Shown: one piece after another, positions 37,542 to 47,455 of the stretch
Numbering within the stretch: position 1 is the stretch's first letter
Layout of the letters: each line of letters begins with the position of its first letter
NCBI RefSeq assembly: GCF_015277775.1
Contig: NZ_CP063849.1
Location: 6,897,501-6,961,500 of the forward strand
Source: Paludibaculum fermentans
Lineage (GTDB): Bacteria > Acidobacteriota > Terriglobia > Bryobacterales > Bryobacteraceae
Length of the DNA: 64,000 nucleotides
Direction of reading: 5' to 3'
Notes under the pieces: generated by a model
The model's input: the letters and a program-made list of their open reading frames with translations, nothing else
What the model was told of the DNA's origin: nothing
Databases searched by the model: none
Made by a program: the position numbers and the translations under genes

Positions 37542-38753
37542 ATGCCCGAGTTTGCCCTCAAATACGCCGACGCGCGCGGCGAGATCAAGCAGCAGGTGAT
37601 GGAAGCCGGCAGCGAGCAGGAGATCCGCGACAAACTGGCGCAGCAGGGCTACCTCGTCTACTCCGTCAAGCCGCGCTCCGCCCTGGGTGGCCTCTCGGCC
37701 GGACTGAGGGGCCGCTCCAAGAAACTCGACGTCGAGAAGTTCCTCATCTTCAACCAGCAGTTCGTCACGCTGTTCCGCGCCGGCCTGCCCATCCTCAAGT
37801 GCCTGGATCTGCTGGGCGACCGCCTGACCGACCCCAAGCTGAGCCCCATCGTGCGCGACATCCGCGACGACGTGAAAAAGGGCTCCATGCTCTCCGACGC
37901 CTTCAAGCGCCAGGAGGTCTTTCCCGCCATCTACACCACGTCCATCATGGCGGGCGAGAAATCCGGCGCGCTGGGCGAAGTCCTCGAGCGCTATGTGAAC
38001 TACCAGCGGCTGGCGCTGGCCGTGCGCAAGAAGATCATCCTTTCGCTGCTCTACCCCTCCATCCTGATCACGCTGGTCATCCTGCTGGTGATCTTCCTCA
38101 TCACCTTCGTCGTGCCGCGCTTCGCTTCGCTCTACGCCACGACGAATGCCCAACTGCCGGGCCCCACCCGCTTCCTGATGGCCGTGGGTTCGGCCGCCGA
38201 AAACTATATCGTGGTGGCCGCCATTGGCGTGGTCGGGGCGATCGTCGGCCTGCGCTTCTACTTGCGCACGGAACAGGGCAAGGCTGCGTCCGACAAGGTC
38301 AAGATGCGAACGCCCATCCTGGGTGAAATCTGGAGCAAATACCAGGTAGCGCAGCTCGCCCGGCTGCTTTCCACCCTGCTCACCGGCGGCATCCCGCTCG
38401 TCCAGGGCATGGAAACCGCGGCCCAGTCCGTCGGCAGCCCGCTGCTCAGGCGTGCCCTCGCCAAAGCGCAGAAAATGGTCAAGGAAGGCCAGCCGCTCTC
38501 GGGCGCCCTGGCGTCCACCGGCATCGTGCCCCCGCTGGCCATCGACATGATCGAGGTGGGCGAATCCACCGGCGCCCTGCCCGCCATGCTCAACAGCGTG
38601 GCCGAGTTCTACGAGGATGACGTCAACACCCGTATGCAGGCGTCGTTGTCCCTGATCGAGCCGGCCATCATGATCTTCATGGGCTGCTTTGTGGCCTTCG
38701 TACTGGTCTCTCTCTACCTGCCCATCTTCTCTCTGGCAGACTCCTTCGGCTGA
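37542..38753 (+). CDS. pilC: Type IV pilus/T2SS inner-membrane platform protein
   Basis: The 403-residue protein has the GspF/PilC layout: N-terminal MPEFALKYADARGEIKQQV, a first T2SSF cytoplasmic domain (FLIFNQQFVTLFRAGLPILK), three membrane segments (including LLYPSILITLVILLVIFLIT and LIEPAIMIFMGCFVAFVLVS), and a second domain (QLARLLSTLLTGGIPLVQGM). It anchors the assembly ATPase and the pseudopilin pump. PilC, not T2SS GspF, is my preferred name because PilM, N and O follow. Confidence 0.9.
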   Translation: MPEFALKYADARGEIKQQVMEAGSEQEIRDKLAQQGYLVYSVKPRSALGGLSAGLRGRSKKLDVEKFLIFNQQFVTLFRAGLPILKCLDLLGDRLTDPKLSPIVRDIRDDVKKGSMLSDAFKRQEVFPAIYTTSIMAGEKSGALGEVLERYVNYQRLALAVRKKIILSLLYPSILITLVILLVIFLITFVVPRFASLYATTNAQLPGPTRFLMAVGSAAENYIVVAAIGVVGAIVGLRFYLRTEQGKAASDKVKMRTPILGEIWSKYQVAQLARLLSTLLTGGIPLVQGMETAAQSVGSPLLRRALAKAQKMVKEGQPLSGALASTGIVPPLAIDMIEVGESTGALPAMLNSVAEFYEDDVNTRMQASLSLIEPAIMIFMGCFVAFVLVSLYLPIFSLADSFG

Positions 38754-38763
38754 GGCAAAACCC

Positions 38764-40386
<1,623 letters not shown>

Positions 40387-41301
40387 ATGAGTATTTTGTC
40401 CAAAGTCCGAGCCTTCGTCTCCGATTCGCCGGCTGACTTCGTGTTTGAAGTTTCCGGCGCCGGCATCGCCTGGACGCGGCCCGCGCACCACGCCAGCATC
40501 GAGTGGGCGCCCCTGATGCCGGGCGCCATCGTCGTCTCGCCCCTCGAGAACAACGTGCGGGAGCCGGGCGTCTACGAAGCCGCGGTCCGCAACCTCGTGG
40601 CCGATCCCTCCGGCAAGGCGAAACAACGCCGCGCCGCGCTGATCCTGCCCGACTACTGTGCCCGCGTCGCCGTCGTCGACTTCGACACCTTTCCCAGCGA
40701 TCCCCAGGAACAGCTCCAGCTCGCCCGCTTCCGCGTCAAACGTGTGGTGCCCTTCGATATCGAAAGCGCCATCGTCGTCTGCTACCCCCAACAGCGCACT
40801 GGCACCGTCAAGAAAGTCGACGTCGTCGTGGCCGTCATCAACATGGAGGTGGCTTCCCACCTCGAGGCGCCCTTCCGAGCCGCCGGCTTCCAGTGCGGTT
40901 TTGTCACCCTGTCGGCGCTCTCCGCGCTGGCCCTGCCTGGCGAAGACGGGGATGAGCACGCCTCGCCGGTCGTGGTTGCGAAACTGTGCGGCGACGTCCT
41001 GGCCCTGAGCCTGCTGGAAGGCCGTGTCCTGCGGATGTTCCGTTGCGTCCAACTCCACGGCGGCAGCGAGCAGGAGGCCACCGATGTGCTGGCCACCACT
41101 TTCGCTTATTCCGAGGACGAGCTCGGCGCCCGCCCCAAGGTCCTGCGGCAGTGCGGCGTGGCGCGCGAGAATGGAGACCTGCTCCAGCACTGGAGCGATG
41201 AGTTCGGATTGCCGGTCAGCTCGCTGCGCTCCCGCTTTGGCACCCCCGGCGCCAACAACGCGGGCCTGCATGGCTACCTCGAAACGATGGAGGCCCTTTA
41301 A
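40387..41301 (+). CDS. pilM: PilM-like actin-fold pilus protein
   Basis: The 304-residue cytosolic protein starts directly after the pilB stop. It resembles PilM/GspL-cytoplasmic fold: ADFVFEVSGAGIAWTR, AALILPDYCARVAVVDFDTF (the strand that holds the phosphate loop), RVVPFDIESAIVVCY and VAVINMEVASHLEAPFRAAG. PilM binds the N-terminus of PilN and links the ATPase to the inner-membrane complex. The assignment rests partly on its position before PilN and PilO. Confidence 0.78.
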   Translation: MSILSKVRAFVSDSPADFVFEVSGAGIAWTRPAHHASIEWAPLMPGAIVVSPLENNVREPGVYEAAVRNLVADPSGKAKQRRAALILPDYCARVAVVDFDTFPSDPQEQLQLARFRVKRVVPFDIESAIVVCYPQQRTGTVKKVDVVVAVINMEVASHLEAPFRAAGFQCGFVTLSALSALALPGEDGDEHASPVVVAKLCGDVLALSLLEGRVLRMFRCVQLHGGSEQEATDVLATTFAYSEDELGARPKVLRQCGVARENGDLLQHWSDEFGLPVSSLRSRFGTPGANNAGLHGYLETMEAL

Positions 41302-41304
41302 GCC

Positions 41305-41880
41305 ATGAGCGGCGTGAGAATTCCCATCAATCTGTCCCAGGAGCCCTTCCGCAAGGACCGGCCCATTCTCGTGGCCTCGGCCGTCACCGGCATCCTGCTC
41401 ATGGGCGTGCTGCTGATGCTCGTTTCCATCATCCTGCGCGAGCGCGAAGCAGCCCGCGAAAGCCGCGAAATGATGGCCCGCATCGACCAGCAGCTCTCGG
41501 TCGTCAACCAGCAGTATGCCAAGATCGAGGCCCAGCTCCGGCAGCCCGTGAACTCGGCCGTTCTCGACCGCAGCCTCCTGCTCAACGCCCTGCTCATCCG
41601 CAAGGGCATTAGCTGGACCCGCCTGTTTGAGGATCTCGAAAAAGTCTTCCCCGGCAATGTGCGCCTGGTGGCCGTCCGACCCTACGTCACCGGAGACAAT
41701 CTCGTCCAGCTCGACATGGTCGTCGGCGCGCAGTCGCCCGAACCCGTCATCCAACTGCTGCGCCGGCTGGAGGGCTCGAACCTGTTCGGAGCCACCGCCC
41801 TGCTCAGCTCCCAGCCGCCCTCCCAGAATGAACCGCTGTACCGCTACCGCGTGAGTGTGAACTATGCCCAGAAGCTTTAA
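41305..41880 (+). CDS. pilN: PilN-like inner-membrane pilus protein
   Basis: The 191-residue protein has the PilN layout: a short cytosolic N-terminus IPINLSQEPFR (the PilM-binding NLLP/INLS-type motif), one membrane helix (VASAVTGILLMGVLLMLVS), then a coiled coil (REREAARESREMMARIDQQL) and a ferredoxin-like fold. Its end overlaps pilO by 17 bp, indicating coupled translation. Confidence 0.85.
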   Translation: MSGVRIPINLSQEPFRKDRPILVASAVTGILLMGVLLMLVSIILREREAARESREMMARIDQQLSVVNQQYAKIEAQLRQPVNSAVLDRSLLLNALLIRKGISWTRLFEDLEKVFPGNVRLVAVRPYVTGDNLVQLDMVVGAQSPEPVIQLLRRLEGSNLFGATALLSSQPPSQNEPLYRYRVSVNYAQKL

Positions 41881-42703
41881 CTTCGACATCAAGTCACACA
41901 CACGCGACCCTCGCCACGTGGTGCGCATCCTGCTGGGTGTCCTGCTGGTGGCAAATCTGGTCGCCGCCTGGTTTGTCTTCCAGACGCCGGGTGGAACCCT
42001 GGAACAGCTCGATGCGGACCTCGTCGCCAAACGCAAGCAGCTCATCGGCCGCCAGCAGTCGCTGGAGCGTATGAAGAAGCTGCTCGCCAAAGCCACGCAG
42101 GCGCGCGATGCCGGCGATAGTTTCCTGGGCGCGTACTTCCTGCCGCGCCGCAACGCTTACTCCATGCTGGAGGTGGACCTCGCCCTGGCCGCCCACTCCG
42201 CCGGCATCCGCGCCAAGGAGCGGTCGTACAACTACGAACCCATTGAAGGCTCCGACACGCTCGGCATGCTCAACATCAACGCCAGCTTCGAGGGCACTTA
42301 CGCCGACCTGATTGAGCTCGTCAACGCCATCGACCGCAGCAAACGGCTGCTCATCATTGAGCAACTGCAGGCCCAGCCGCAGCAGGGCACCAACGTCCTG
42401 GGCATCGTTGTGAAGCTGAACGCGTTCTTCCGCATGGACGGCCCCGAGGCCACCAAGGAAGACCTCTCCACCGTGGTCGAGACCACCCCTGTGTCCGATC
42501 CCATGATCCAGCCCAAGCCGCTCACGCCGGTCCGGCAGACCATGGCGCCGCCTCCGCCGCCGCAACCCACTCAGCAAACTGTGAAGCCCATGCAGCAGCC
42601 CCCGGTCTCCGAACCGCGATCCGGCCCCCTGCCTACCGGCCCCCGCCAGCGTCCCATTCGCCGCCCACCCTCGCGCGGTGGCCTCCCGGAGCAGGATCAA
42701 TGA
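41864..42703 (+). CDS. pilO: PilO-like inner-membrane pilus protein
   Basis: The 279-residue protein has a single membrane helix near the N-terminus (VRILLGVLLVANLVAAWFVF), a coiled-coil stretch (DLVAKRKQLIGRQQSLERMK) and the periplasmic PilO fold, with ITLQLP-like SFEGTYADLIELVNAIDRS. The C-terminus is a long Pro/Gln-rich linker. PilN and PilO form a heterodimer. It overlaps pilN by 17 bp and the next gene by ATGA (42700-42703). Confidence 0.82.
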   Translation: MPRSFNFDIKSHTRDPRHVVRILLGVLLVANLVAAWFVFQTPGGTLEQLDADLVAKRKQLIGRQQSLERMKKLLAKATQARDAGDSFLGAYFLPRRNAYSMLEVDLALAAHSAGIRAKERSYNYEPIEGSDTLGMLNINASFEGTYADLIELVNAIDRSKRLLIIEQLQAQPQQGTNVLGIVVKLNAFFRMDGPEATKEDLSTVVETTPVSDPMIQPKPLTPVRQTMAPPPPPQPTQQTVKPMQQPPVSEPRSGPLPTGPRQRPIRRPPSRGGLPEQDQ

Positions 42704-43452
42704 AACCGCGTCTCGAAATGAAGCTCGGCGCCGACCCCAAGAAGACCCTCGTCCTGGGCGCGCTGCTGTTGCTGATCTCGTATCTCATCTACTCGAATAT
42801 CTACTCGGAACCCGACCTGCCGCCTGGCGCCCGCGACGCCCGGCCCGCCGCCAAGGGTCCGTCCATCCTTAAGAAAGCACTGCCCGCCGTCGATGACGAG
42901 GCGCTCAGCACGCCGAAGCAGCCGGGCCTCAACCCCAAAGCGACGCCCAAGGAGTTCCGGCCCTCCCTGAAGCCCAAAAAGGGCGAAGAACGCGCCGCCG
43001 CCGATATCGACCCGACGCTCCGCCTCGACCTGCTGGCCAAACTGGCCGCGGTCAAGATCGAACGCGTCGACCGCAGCCTCTTCGACTTCGGTTCGGTGGA
43101 GGCCGTCAGGCCGAAACAGCCTGAGCCCACGATTGCCGTCAAGAAGACGGTGGCCAAACGCAGGATCGGACCGGAGCCCCCTCCGCCCCCCGCACCCCCG
43201 CCGCCGCCAATTGTGAAACCACCGCCGCCCCCCATCCCTCTAAAGTTCTATGGGAGTGCTGTCCCGGTGAAGGGCGGCACGAAGCGGGTGTTCTGCATGC
43301 AGGGGGACGACATCCTGGTGCCCTCCGAGGGCGAGGTCGTCCAGCGGCGCTACAAGATTATCCGCATCAACCCCACCAGCGTGGTGGTCGAAGATCTGGA
43401 TTACAAGCATCAGCAGACCATACCGATTGAGGAAGCGGCCCAAAACGGATGA
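42700..43452 (+). CDS. PilP-position protein, proline-rich
   Basis: The 250-residue protein has an N-terminal membrane helix (LVLGALLLLISYLIYSNIYS), an extended Pro/Lys-rich segment (PPPPPAPPPPPIVKPPPPPI, split as short runs), and a C-terminal beta domain KFYGSAVPVKGGTKRVFCMQ with YKIIRINPTSVVVEDL. Position and architecture fit PilP or GspC, which connect the inner-membrane complex to the secretin, but sequence similarity is not strong. No lipobox is visible, unlike true PilP. It overlaps both neighbours by ATGA. Confidence 0.6.
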   Translation: MKPRLEMKLGADPKKTLVLGALLLLISYLIYSNIYSEPDLPPGARDARPAAKGPSILKKALPAVDDEALSTPKQPGLNPKATPKEFRPSLKPKKGEERAAADIDPTLRLDLLAKLAAVKIERVDRSLFDFGSVEAVRPKQPEPTIAVKKTVAKRRIGPEPPPPPAPPPPPIVKPPPPPIPLKFYGSAVPVKGGTKRVFCMQGDDILVPSEGEVVQRRYKIIRINPTSVVVEDLDYKHQQTIPIEEAAQNG

Positions 43453-44939
43453 GACTGAAACGGCATCGACGGCAGAACCAGCGCGGTTACGCGCTGCTGC
43501 TGGTATTCGCCATGGCCGCCGCGGCTGTGGTGATGCTGTATCTCGAGATGCCGCGCGTCGCCTTTGAGCACGAGCGTAACAAGGAAGCCCTGCTTGTCGA
43601 GCGCGGCGACCAGTATGTGCGCGCCATCCAGCTCTACTACAAGAAGTATTCGAAGTATCCCCAGACCATCGAGGATCTGGAGACGACCAACAACATCCGG
43701 TTCCTGCGCCGCCGCTACAAGGATCCGATGACGAACAGCGATGAGTGGCGCCTCATCCACGTCGACGGCACGGGCCAGTACACCGATTCGCTCATCCACA
43801 AGAAAAAAAACGACCAGGAGAAGAGCGGGCCCAGCGTCCTGTCCTCCAACATCGTCGGTGTCGGCGCCTCCGCCGAATATGTCGATCAGGCGAACCAGGG
43901 CCAAAGCGCCGCGGCCCTGACCCGCCGCGCCAGCGACCGCATTATTCCCGGCGCGCCCGGTGCCGCTGCCTCCAATGCTCCAGCGGAGCAGCCGGCCGAC
44001 CCATCCCAGGGCGACCCCAGCACCTCCCGTTCCGGTCCCGCTACGCCGCCGCAGCCCCCTGGAATGCAGGGCGGCAATCCGTTCGCCGTACCCGGTTCCC
44101 AGGCCGGCCGCAACACCCTGCCGGGCACGAATCTCCCGCCCGGGGCCAACGGCCAGAACCAGACCGGACAGGGCCAGCAGAGCGGTAACAGCGGTGGTGG
44201 TTTCGGCTTCGGCGGAGGGTTCGGCAGCGGCAGCCAGTCGTCCAATTCCTCCAGCAGCAACTCGAACAACAGCAACAGCCAGAACACCAACAACCAGGGC
44301 GGCTTCGGAGGTTCCGGCTTCGGTGGTTCCGGCTCCAACAATTCCAGCGGCTCGGGCTTCGGCAACTCCGGCTTCGGCCGCTCGGGCTCTGGCAACGCCG
44401 CCCCCAACCAGGCCATCAGCGCGATCCAGAACATGCTCACCAACCCGAATCAGGGCAATAACAACAACTCCGGATTCGGGAGTAGCAACGGCACCGGCAA
44501 CGGCAATGCCCTGGCAGCCGGAGCCGGCGGCCTGGTGGGCGTGGCCAGCAAGCGCGACATGGAAGGCATCCTGGTCTATAACGAGCGCACCAACGTGAAG
44601 GAGTGGGAGTTCGTCTTCGACCAGAAGAAGGCGGCCAACGGCCAGGGCCAGATCAACCCGCAGCAGCAGGGCCAGAACGGGAATCAGCAGAACCAGCAGA
44701 ACGGCAGCGGCTCCGGGTTCAGCTTCGGCGGCTCCGGCAGCAGTTCCGGTTCCTCCGGCGGCTTCGGCTCCAGCCGTGGTTCCGGCTCCTCCAGCGGCTT
44801 CGGATCGAGCGGTTTCGGGTCCGGCGGCTCCTTTGGCAGCTCAGGCAGTTCCGGCTCCTCCGGGTCCTCCTCCGGCGGCTTCGGGTTTGGCGGCAGCGGC
44901 ACCAGCACCCCGGCCCCTGGCAAGCCTGGCGGACAGTAG
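43449..44939 (+). CDS. Pseudopilin-like protein with long Gly/Ser/Asn-rich tail
   Basis: The 496-residue protein starts like a type IV pilin: basic MRLKRHRRQNQRG, then YALLLVFAMAAAAVVMLYLE. The first mature residues after Gly are Y-A-L-L-L, so Glu5 of normal pilins is replaced. The head is similar to T2SS pseudopilin G: YVRAIQLYYKKYSKYPQTIE followed by RRRYKDPMTNSDEWRLIHVD. From about residue 165 it is low complexity (Gly, Ser, Asn, Gln), with repeats such as FGGSGFGGSGSN. A short conserved insert, GILVYNERTNVKEWEFVFD, sits at residues ~373-391. Secretion or display of the tail is an inference. Confidence 0.75.
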   Translation: MRLKRHRRQNQRGYALLLVFAMAAAAVVMLYLEMPRVAFEHERNKEALLVERGDQYVRAIQLYYKKYSKYPQTIEDLETTNNIRFLRRRYKDPMTNSDEWRLIHVDGTGQYTDSLIHKKKNDQEKSGPSVLSSNIVGVGASAEYVDQANQGQSAAALTRRASDRIIPGAPGAAASNAPAEQPADPSQGDPSTSRSGPATPPQPPGMQGGNPFAVPGSQAGRNTLPGTNLPPGANGQNQTGQGQQSGNSGGGFGFGGGFGSGSQSSNSSSSNSNNSNSQNTNNQGGFGGSGFGGSGSNNSSGSGFGNSGFGRSGSGNAAPNQAISAIQNMLTNPNQGNNNNSGFGSSNGTGNGNALAAGAGGLVGVASKRDMEGILVYNERTNVKEWEFVFDQKKAANGQGQINPQQQGQNGNQQNQQNGSGSGFSFGGSGSSSGSSGGFGSSRGSGSSSGFGSSGFGSGGSFGSSGSSGSSGSSSGGFGFGGSGTSTPAPGKPGGQ

Positions 44940-44951
44940 CTGTCGCCTTTC

Positions 44952-44984
44952 GCTGACACTTGAGCGTCAGCCGCCTCCTGTTTT
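44952..44984 (+). terminator. Weak terminator after the pilus operon
   Basis: GCTGAC (44952-44957) pairs with GTCAGC (44966-44971), followed 8 bp later by TTTT. The stem is only 6 bp, so confidence is low. Confidence 0.35.
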
Positions 44985-45041
44985 CAACACTTAGCTTGTG
45001 GCGGGCAGCGTGCCTTTGTAGGTCCGAAAGGACAATCTCAA

Positions 45042-45530
45042 ATGTACTCCGCCCTTCGAACTTTCCTCCTTCTGGCCATCGCCATCCTGCCGGCCGCCGC
45101 CCAGCGCTACAACGGCCACGGCTACTTTTATTACGGAGTCGACGCCCCCAGCAACGGCAACCTCGCCCAGATGATGAGCACCGGCATCGGCGGGGAAGCC
45201 TTCGTCTGGAAAGGCCTCGCCGCTGGAGCCGAACTCGGCTACCTGTTCCCGCGTACTGAACCTGGCACCGGCGTTGGACTCTTCGGAGTCAGCGGAGCCT
45301 GGCACTTCGTCAACCGCGACAAGCCGCGCAAGTTCGTCCCCTTCGTGACAGCCGGCTACACCTTGGGCTTCCGCGAAGGCACGGCCAACCTGCTCCACTG
45401 GGGCGGCGGCGCTTCCTACTGGTTCACACGCCACGTCGGCCTGCGCACCGAATTGCGCCTGTACGAATACGCGGGCACCTACCAGCAGCACTTCGACACC
45501 TCGGTCCGCTTCGGCATCCAGTTCCGTTAA
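45042..45530 (+). CDS. Outer-membrane beta-barrel-like protein
   Basis: The 162-residue protein has a signal peptide (LRTFLLLAIAILPAAA) and a mature part with alternating strands rich in Gly, Tyr and Phe ending in VRFGIQFR, where the terminal aromatic residue is followed by Arg. The arrangement GIGGEAFVWKGLAAGAELGY, GVGLFGVSGAWHFV and FVPFVTAGYTLGF looks like an eight-stranded OmpA-like or OprD-like small barrel. Function unknown. Confidence 0.72.
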   Translation: MYSALRTFLLLAIAILPAAAQRYNGHGYFYYGVDAPSNGNLAQMMSTGIGGEAFVWKGLAAGAELGYLFPRTEPGTGVGLFGVSGAWHFVNRDKPRKFVPFVTAGYTLGFREGTANLLHWGGGASYWFTRHVGLRTELRLYEYAGTYQQHFDTSVRFGIQFR

Positions 45531-45542
45531 GGAGCCTGCCCC

Positions 45543-45902
45543 ATGCGGCGCACTACCCTCCCCATCCCGCCAGGCGTCATCGCCCTGATGCTGCTGCCCG
45601 TCCTGCTGCTGGCCGGCACGACCCCCGCTGGGCAGGCCGCCCGCATTCCGCCCGGCTCCACCGTCACCGTCCGCCTGCTGGACCGCACGCATATCCAGGG
45701 CCGCCTCCTGCAGGTCCGCGCCGATGACTTCGACCTCCAGACCGCCCGCGGCAACCGCCTCGAAATCGTCACTATCCGCTACGCCGACACCCGCTCGCTC
45801 AAGGCCGACAATCCGCAGCTCCGCCGCCGCCTTATCGGACTCCTCATCGCCGGAGGCCTCTTCGGCCTCCTCATCGGCACCGCGGCCACCGGACTGGACT
45901 GA
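45543..45902 (+). CDS. Small membrane-associated protein with LSm-like core
   Basis: The 119-residue protein has a signal or membrane segment (VIALMLLPVLLLAGTTPAG), an Sm/SH3-like core (GSTVTVRLLDRTHIQGRLLQ then DDFDLQTARGNRLEIVTI) and a second hydrophobic segment near the C-terminus (LIGLLIAGGLFGLLIGTAAT). I do not recognise the family with certainty; the core resembles bacterial LSm-like domains. It starts 12 bp after the barrel gene and is followed by the response regulator. Confidence 0.65.
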   Translation: MRRTTLPIPPGVIALMLLPVLLLAGTTPAGQAARIPPGSTVTVRLLDRTHIQGRLLQVRADDFDLQTARGNRLEIVTIRYADTRSLKADNPQLRRRLIGLLIAGGLFGLLIGTAATGLD

Positions 45903-45912
45903 GAGGCCCCGC

Positions 45913-47319
45913 ATGGCACTCGCCGCACTCTGGTCTGGCATGATAGGTTCGGAACCCGACATGAAGCCTGTCCTGCTGGTCGTCGACGACGAGGAAGCCG
46001 CGCGCTACGCCATCGGCCGCCTGTTCCACTCCGACTTCCGCATCATCGAGGCCGGCAGTGTCCCCGAGGCCCGCCAGCGCCTGCGCACCGATCCGCCCGA
46101 CGTCATCCTGCTCGACTACGACCTTCCGGGCGAAAACGGCCTCGCGCTGCTGAAGGAACTCGCGCCCGATCCAGCCGCCCCGGCCATCATCCTCATCACC
46201 GCCTATGGCGGCGAACGCCTCGCCGTCGAGGCCATGAAGAGCGGCGCCTACGACTACCTGGCCAAGCCCTACGACATCGAGGAGCTCCGTCTGGTCGTCA
46301 ACCGCGCCACCGAGCGCCAGAGCCTGAAACGGGAAGTCGAGCACCTCCGCTACGCCCGAGCCGGGGAAGGGCAGTTCGGCCGCATGACCGGCGGCAGCCC
46401 CGCCATGCGCCAGCTCTTCCAGACCGCTGAACGCGTCGCCCAAAGCGACCTGCCCGTCCTCATCCAGGGCGAAAGCGGCACCGGCAAGGACGTCCTGGCG
46501 CAGGAGATCCACGCCCGCAGCCCGCGTTCCGCCCGCCGCTTCGTCGCCCTCAACTGCTCCGCCCTGCCGGAGCATCTGGTGGAAAGCGAGTTATTCGGCT
46601 ACGAAAAAGGTGCCTTCACCGGAGCCGCCTCCGCCCGCGCCGGCAAGTTCGAGCAAGCCCATCACGGCACGCTCTTCCTGGACGAGATCGGAGATATGGC
46701 GCCCGCCACGCAGGCCAAGATCCTGCGAGCCGTCGAGAACGGCGCGGTCGAGCGCCTGGGCGGAGTGAACACCGTCTCAGTAAATGTACGCACCATCAGC
46801 GCCTCGAACAAGGACCTCCCGCAGGCGATCCGCGACGGCGGCTTCCGTGAGGATCTCTACTACCGCCTGGCTGCTGTGACCCTCTGGATCCCCCCGCTGC
46901 GCGACCGCCGCGACGACATCCCGGCCCTGGTGGATCTCTTCTGGCGCGAGCTCCGCGCCAAGTACAGCCGCTCCGGCCCGGACATGTCGCGCGAGGCCAT
47001 CGCCCGCCTGCAGGATCACACCTGGCCCGGCAACGTGCGCGAGCTCCGCAACGCCCTGGAGCGCGCCTTCGTCATGGCGCACGGCGACAGCGTCACCGCG
47101 GCCGACATTCAGGCCTCCGCGGCCCCTGCCTCCAGCAAGTCCTCGACGTCGCTCGACGAGCCGGATTACCGCGAAGCCAAGCGTCTCTTCGAAATCGAGT
47201 ACCTGACCCGCAAGCTCCGCGAAAACGGCGGCAACGTCACTCGCACCGCCGAATCCATAGGCATGGCGCGCCAGAGCCTGCAGGAGAAGATCCGCGAACT
47301 GGGCCTGGCCCGCCCGTAA
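45913..47319 (+). CDS. Sigma-54-dependent response regulator (NtrC type)
   Basis: The 468-residue regulator begins at ATG 45913 behind GAGAGG; ATG 45961 is the alternative, where the receiver starts (MKPVLLVVDDEEAARYAI). Receiver: phosphoacceptor Asp in VILLDYDLPGENG and Lys in LAKPYD. AAA+ domain: Walker A GESGTGKD, sigma-54 contact GAFTGA in EKGAFTGAASARAGKFEQAH, and Walker B GTLFLDEIGDM. The Fis-type HTH ends in TRTAESIGMARQSLQEKIREL. No histidine kinase is adjacent. PEP-CTERM and pilus genes are sigma-54 targets in other bacteria, but no sigma-54 promoter was found here. Confidence 0.9.
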   Translation: MALAALWSGMIGSEPDMKPVLLVVDDEEAARYAIGRLFHSDFRIIEAGSVPEARQRLRTDPPDVILLDYDLPGENGLALLKELAPDPAAPAIILITAYGGERLAVEAMKSGAYDYLAKPYDIEELRLVVNRATERQSLKREVEHLRYARAGEGQFGRMTGGSPAMRQLFQTAERVAQSDLPVLIQGESGTGKDVLAQEIHARSPRSARRFVALNCSALPEHLVESELFGYEKGAFTGAASARAGKFEQAHHGTLFLDEIGDMAPATQAKILRAVENGAVERLGGVNTVSVNVRTISASNKDLPQAIRDGGFREDLYYRLAAVTLWIPPLRDRRDDIPALVDLFWRELRAKYSRSGPDMSREAIARLQDHTWPGNVRELRNALERAFVMAHGDSVTAADIQASAAPASSKSSTSLDEPDYREAKRLFEIEYLTRKLRENGGNVTRTAESIGMARQSLQEKIRELGLARP

Positions 47320-47342
47320 TCCCACACCCAACGAAGCCCGGA

Positions 47343-47430
47343 CTGGGGACGTTCATCCCCTGTCCCGCAACGCAAACTGATCAGAATCCCAACGGAACCC
47401 GAAGGTGGACAGGGCGGGAACGTCCCCCAC
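47343..47430. repeat. Palindromic ~88-bp REP-like element, copy B
   Basis: Left arm (47343-47365) and right arm (47407-47430) match those of the element at 25153-25242, including GGGGACGTTC and the GGACAGGGCGGGAACGTCCC right arm, while the 40-bp spacer differs. Again it lies between convergent genes (NtrC-type regulator and fucosidase), just past their stops. Confidence 0.8.
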
Positions 47431-47455
47431 CCCCGAGCCCCGCCGCGTCCCGCCG

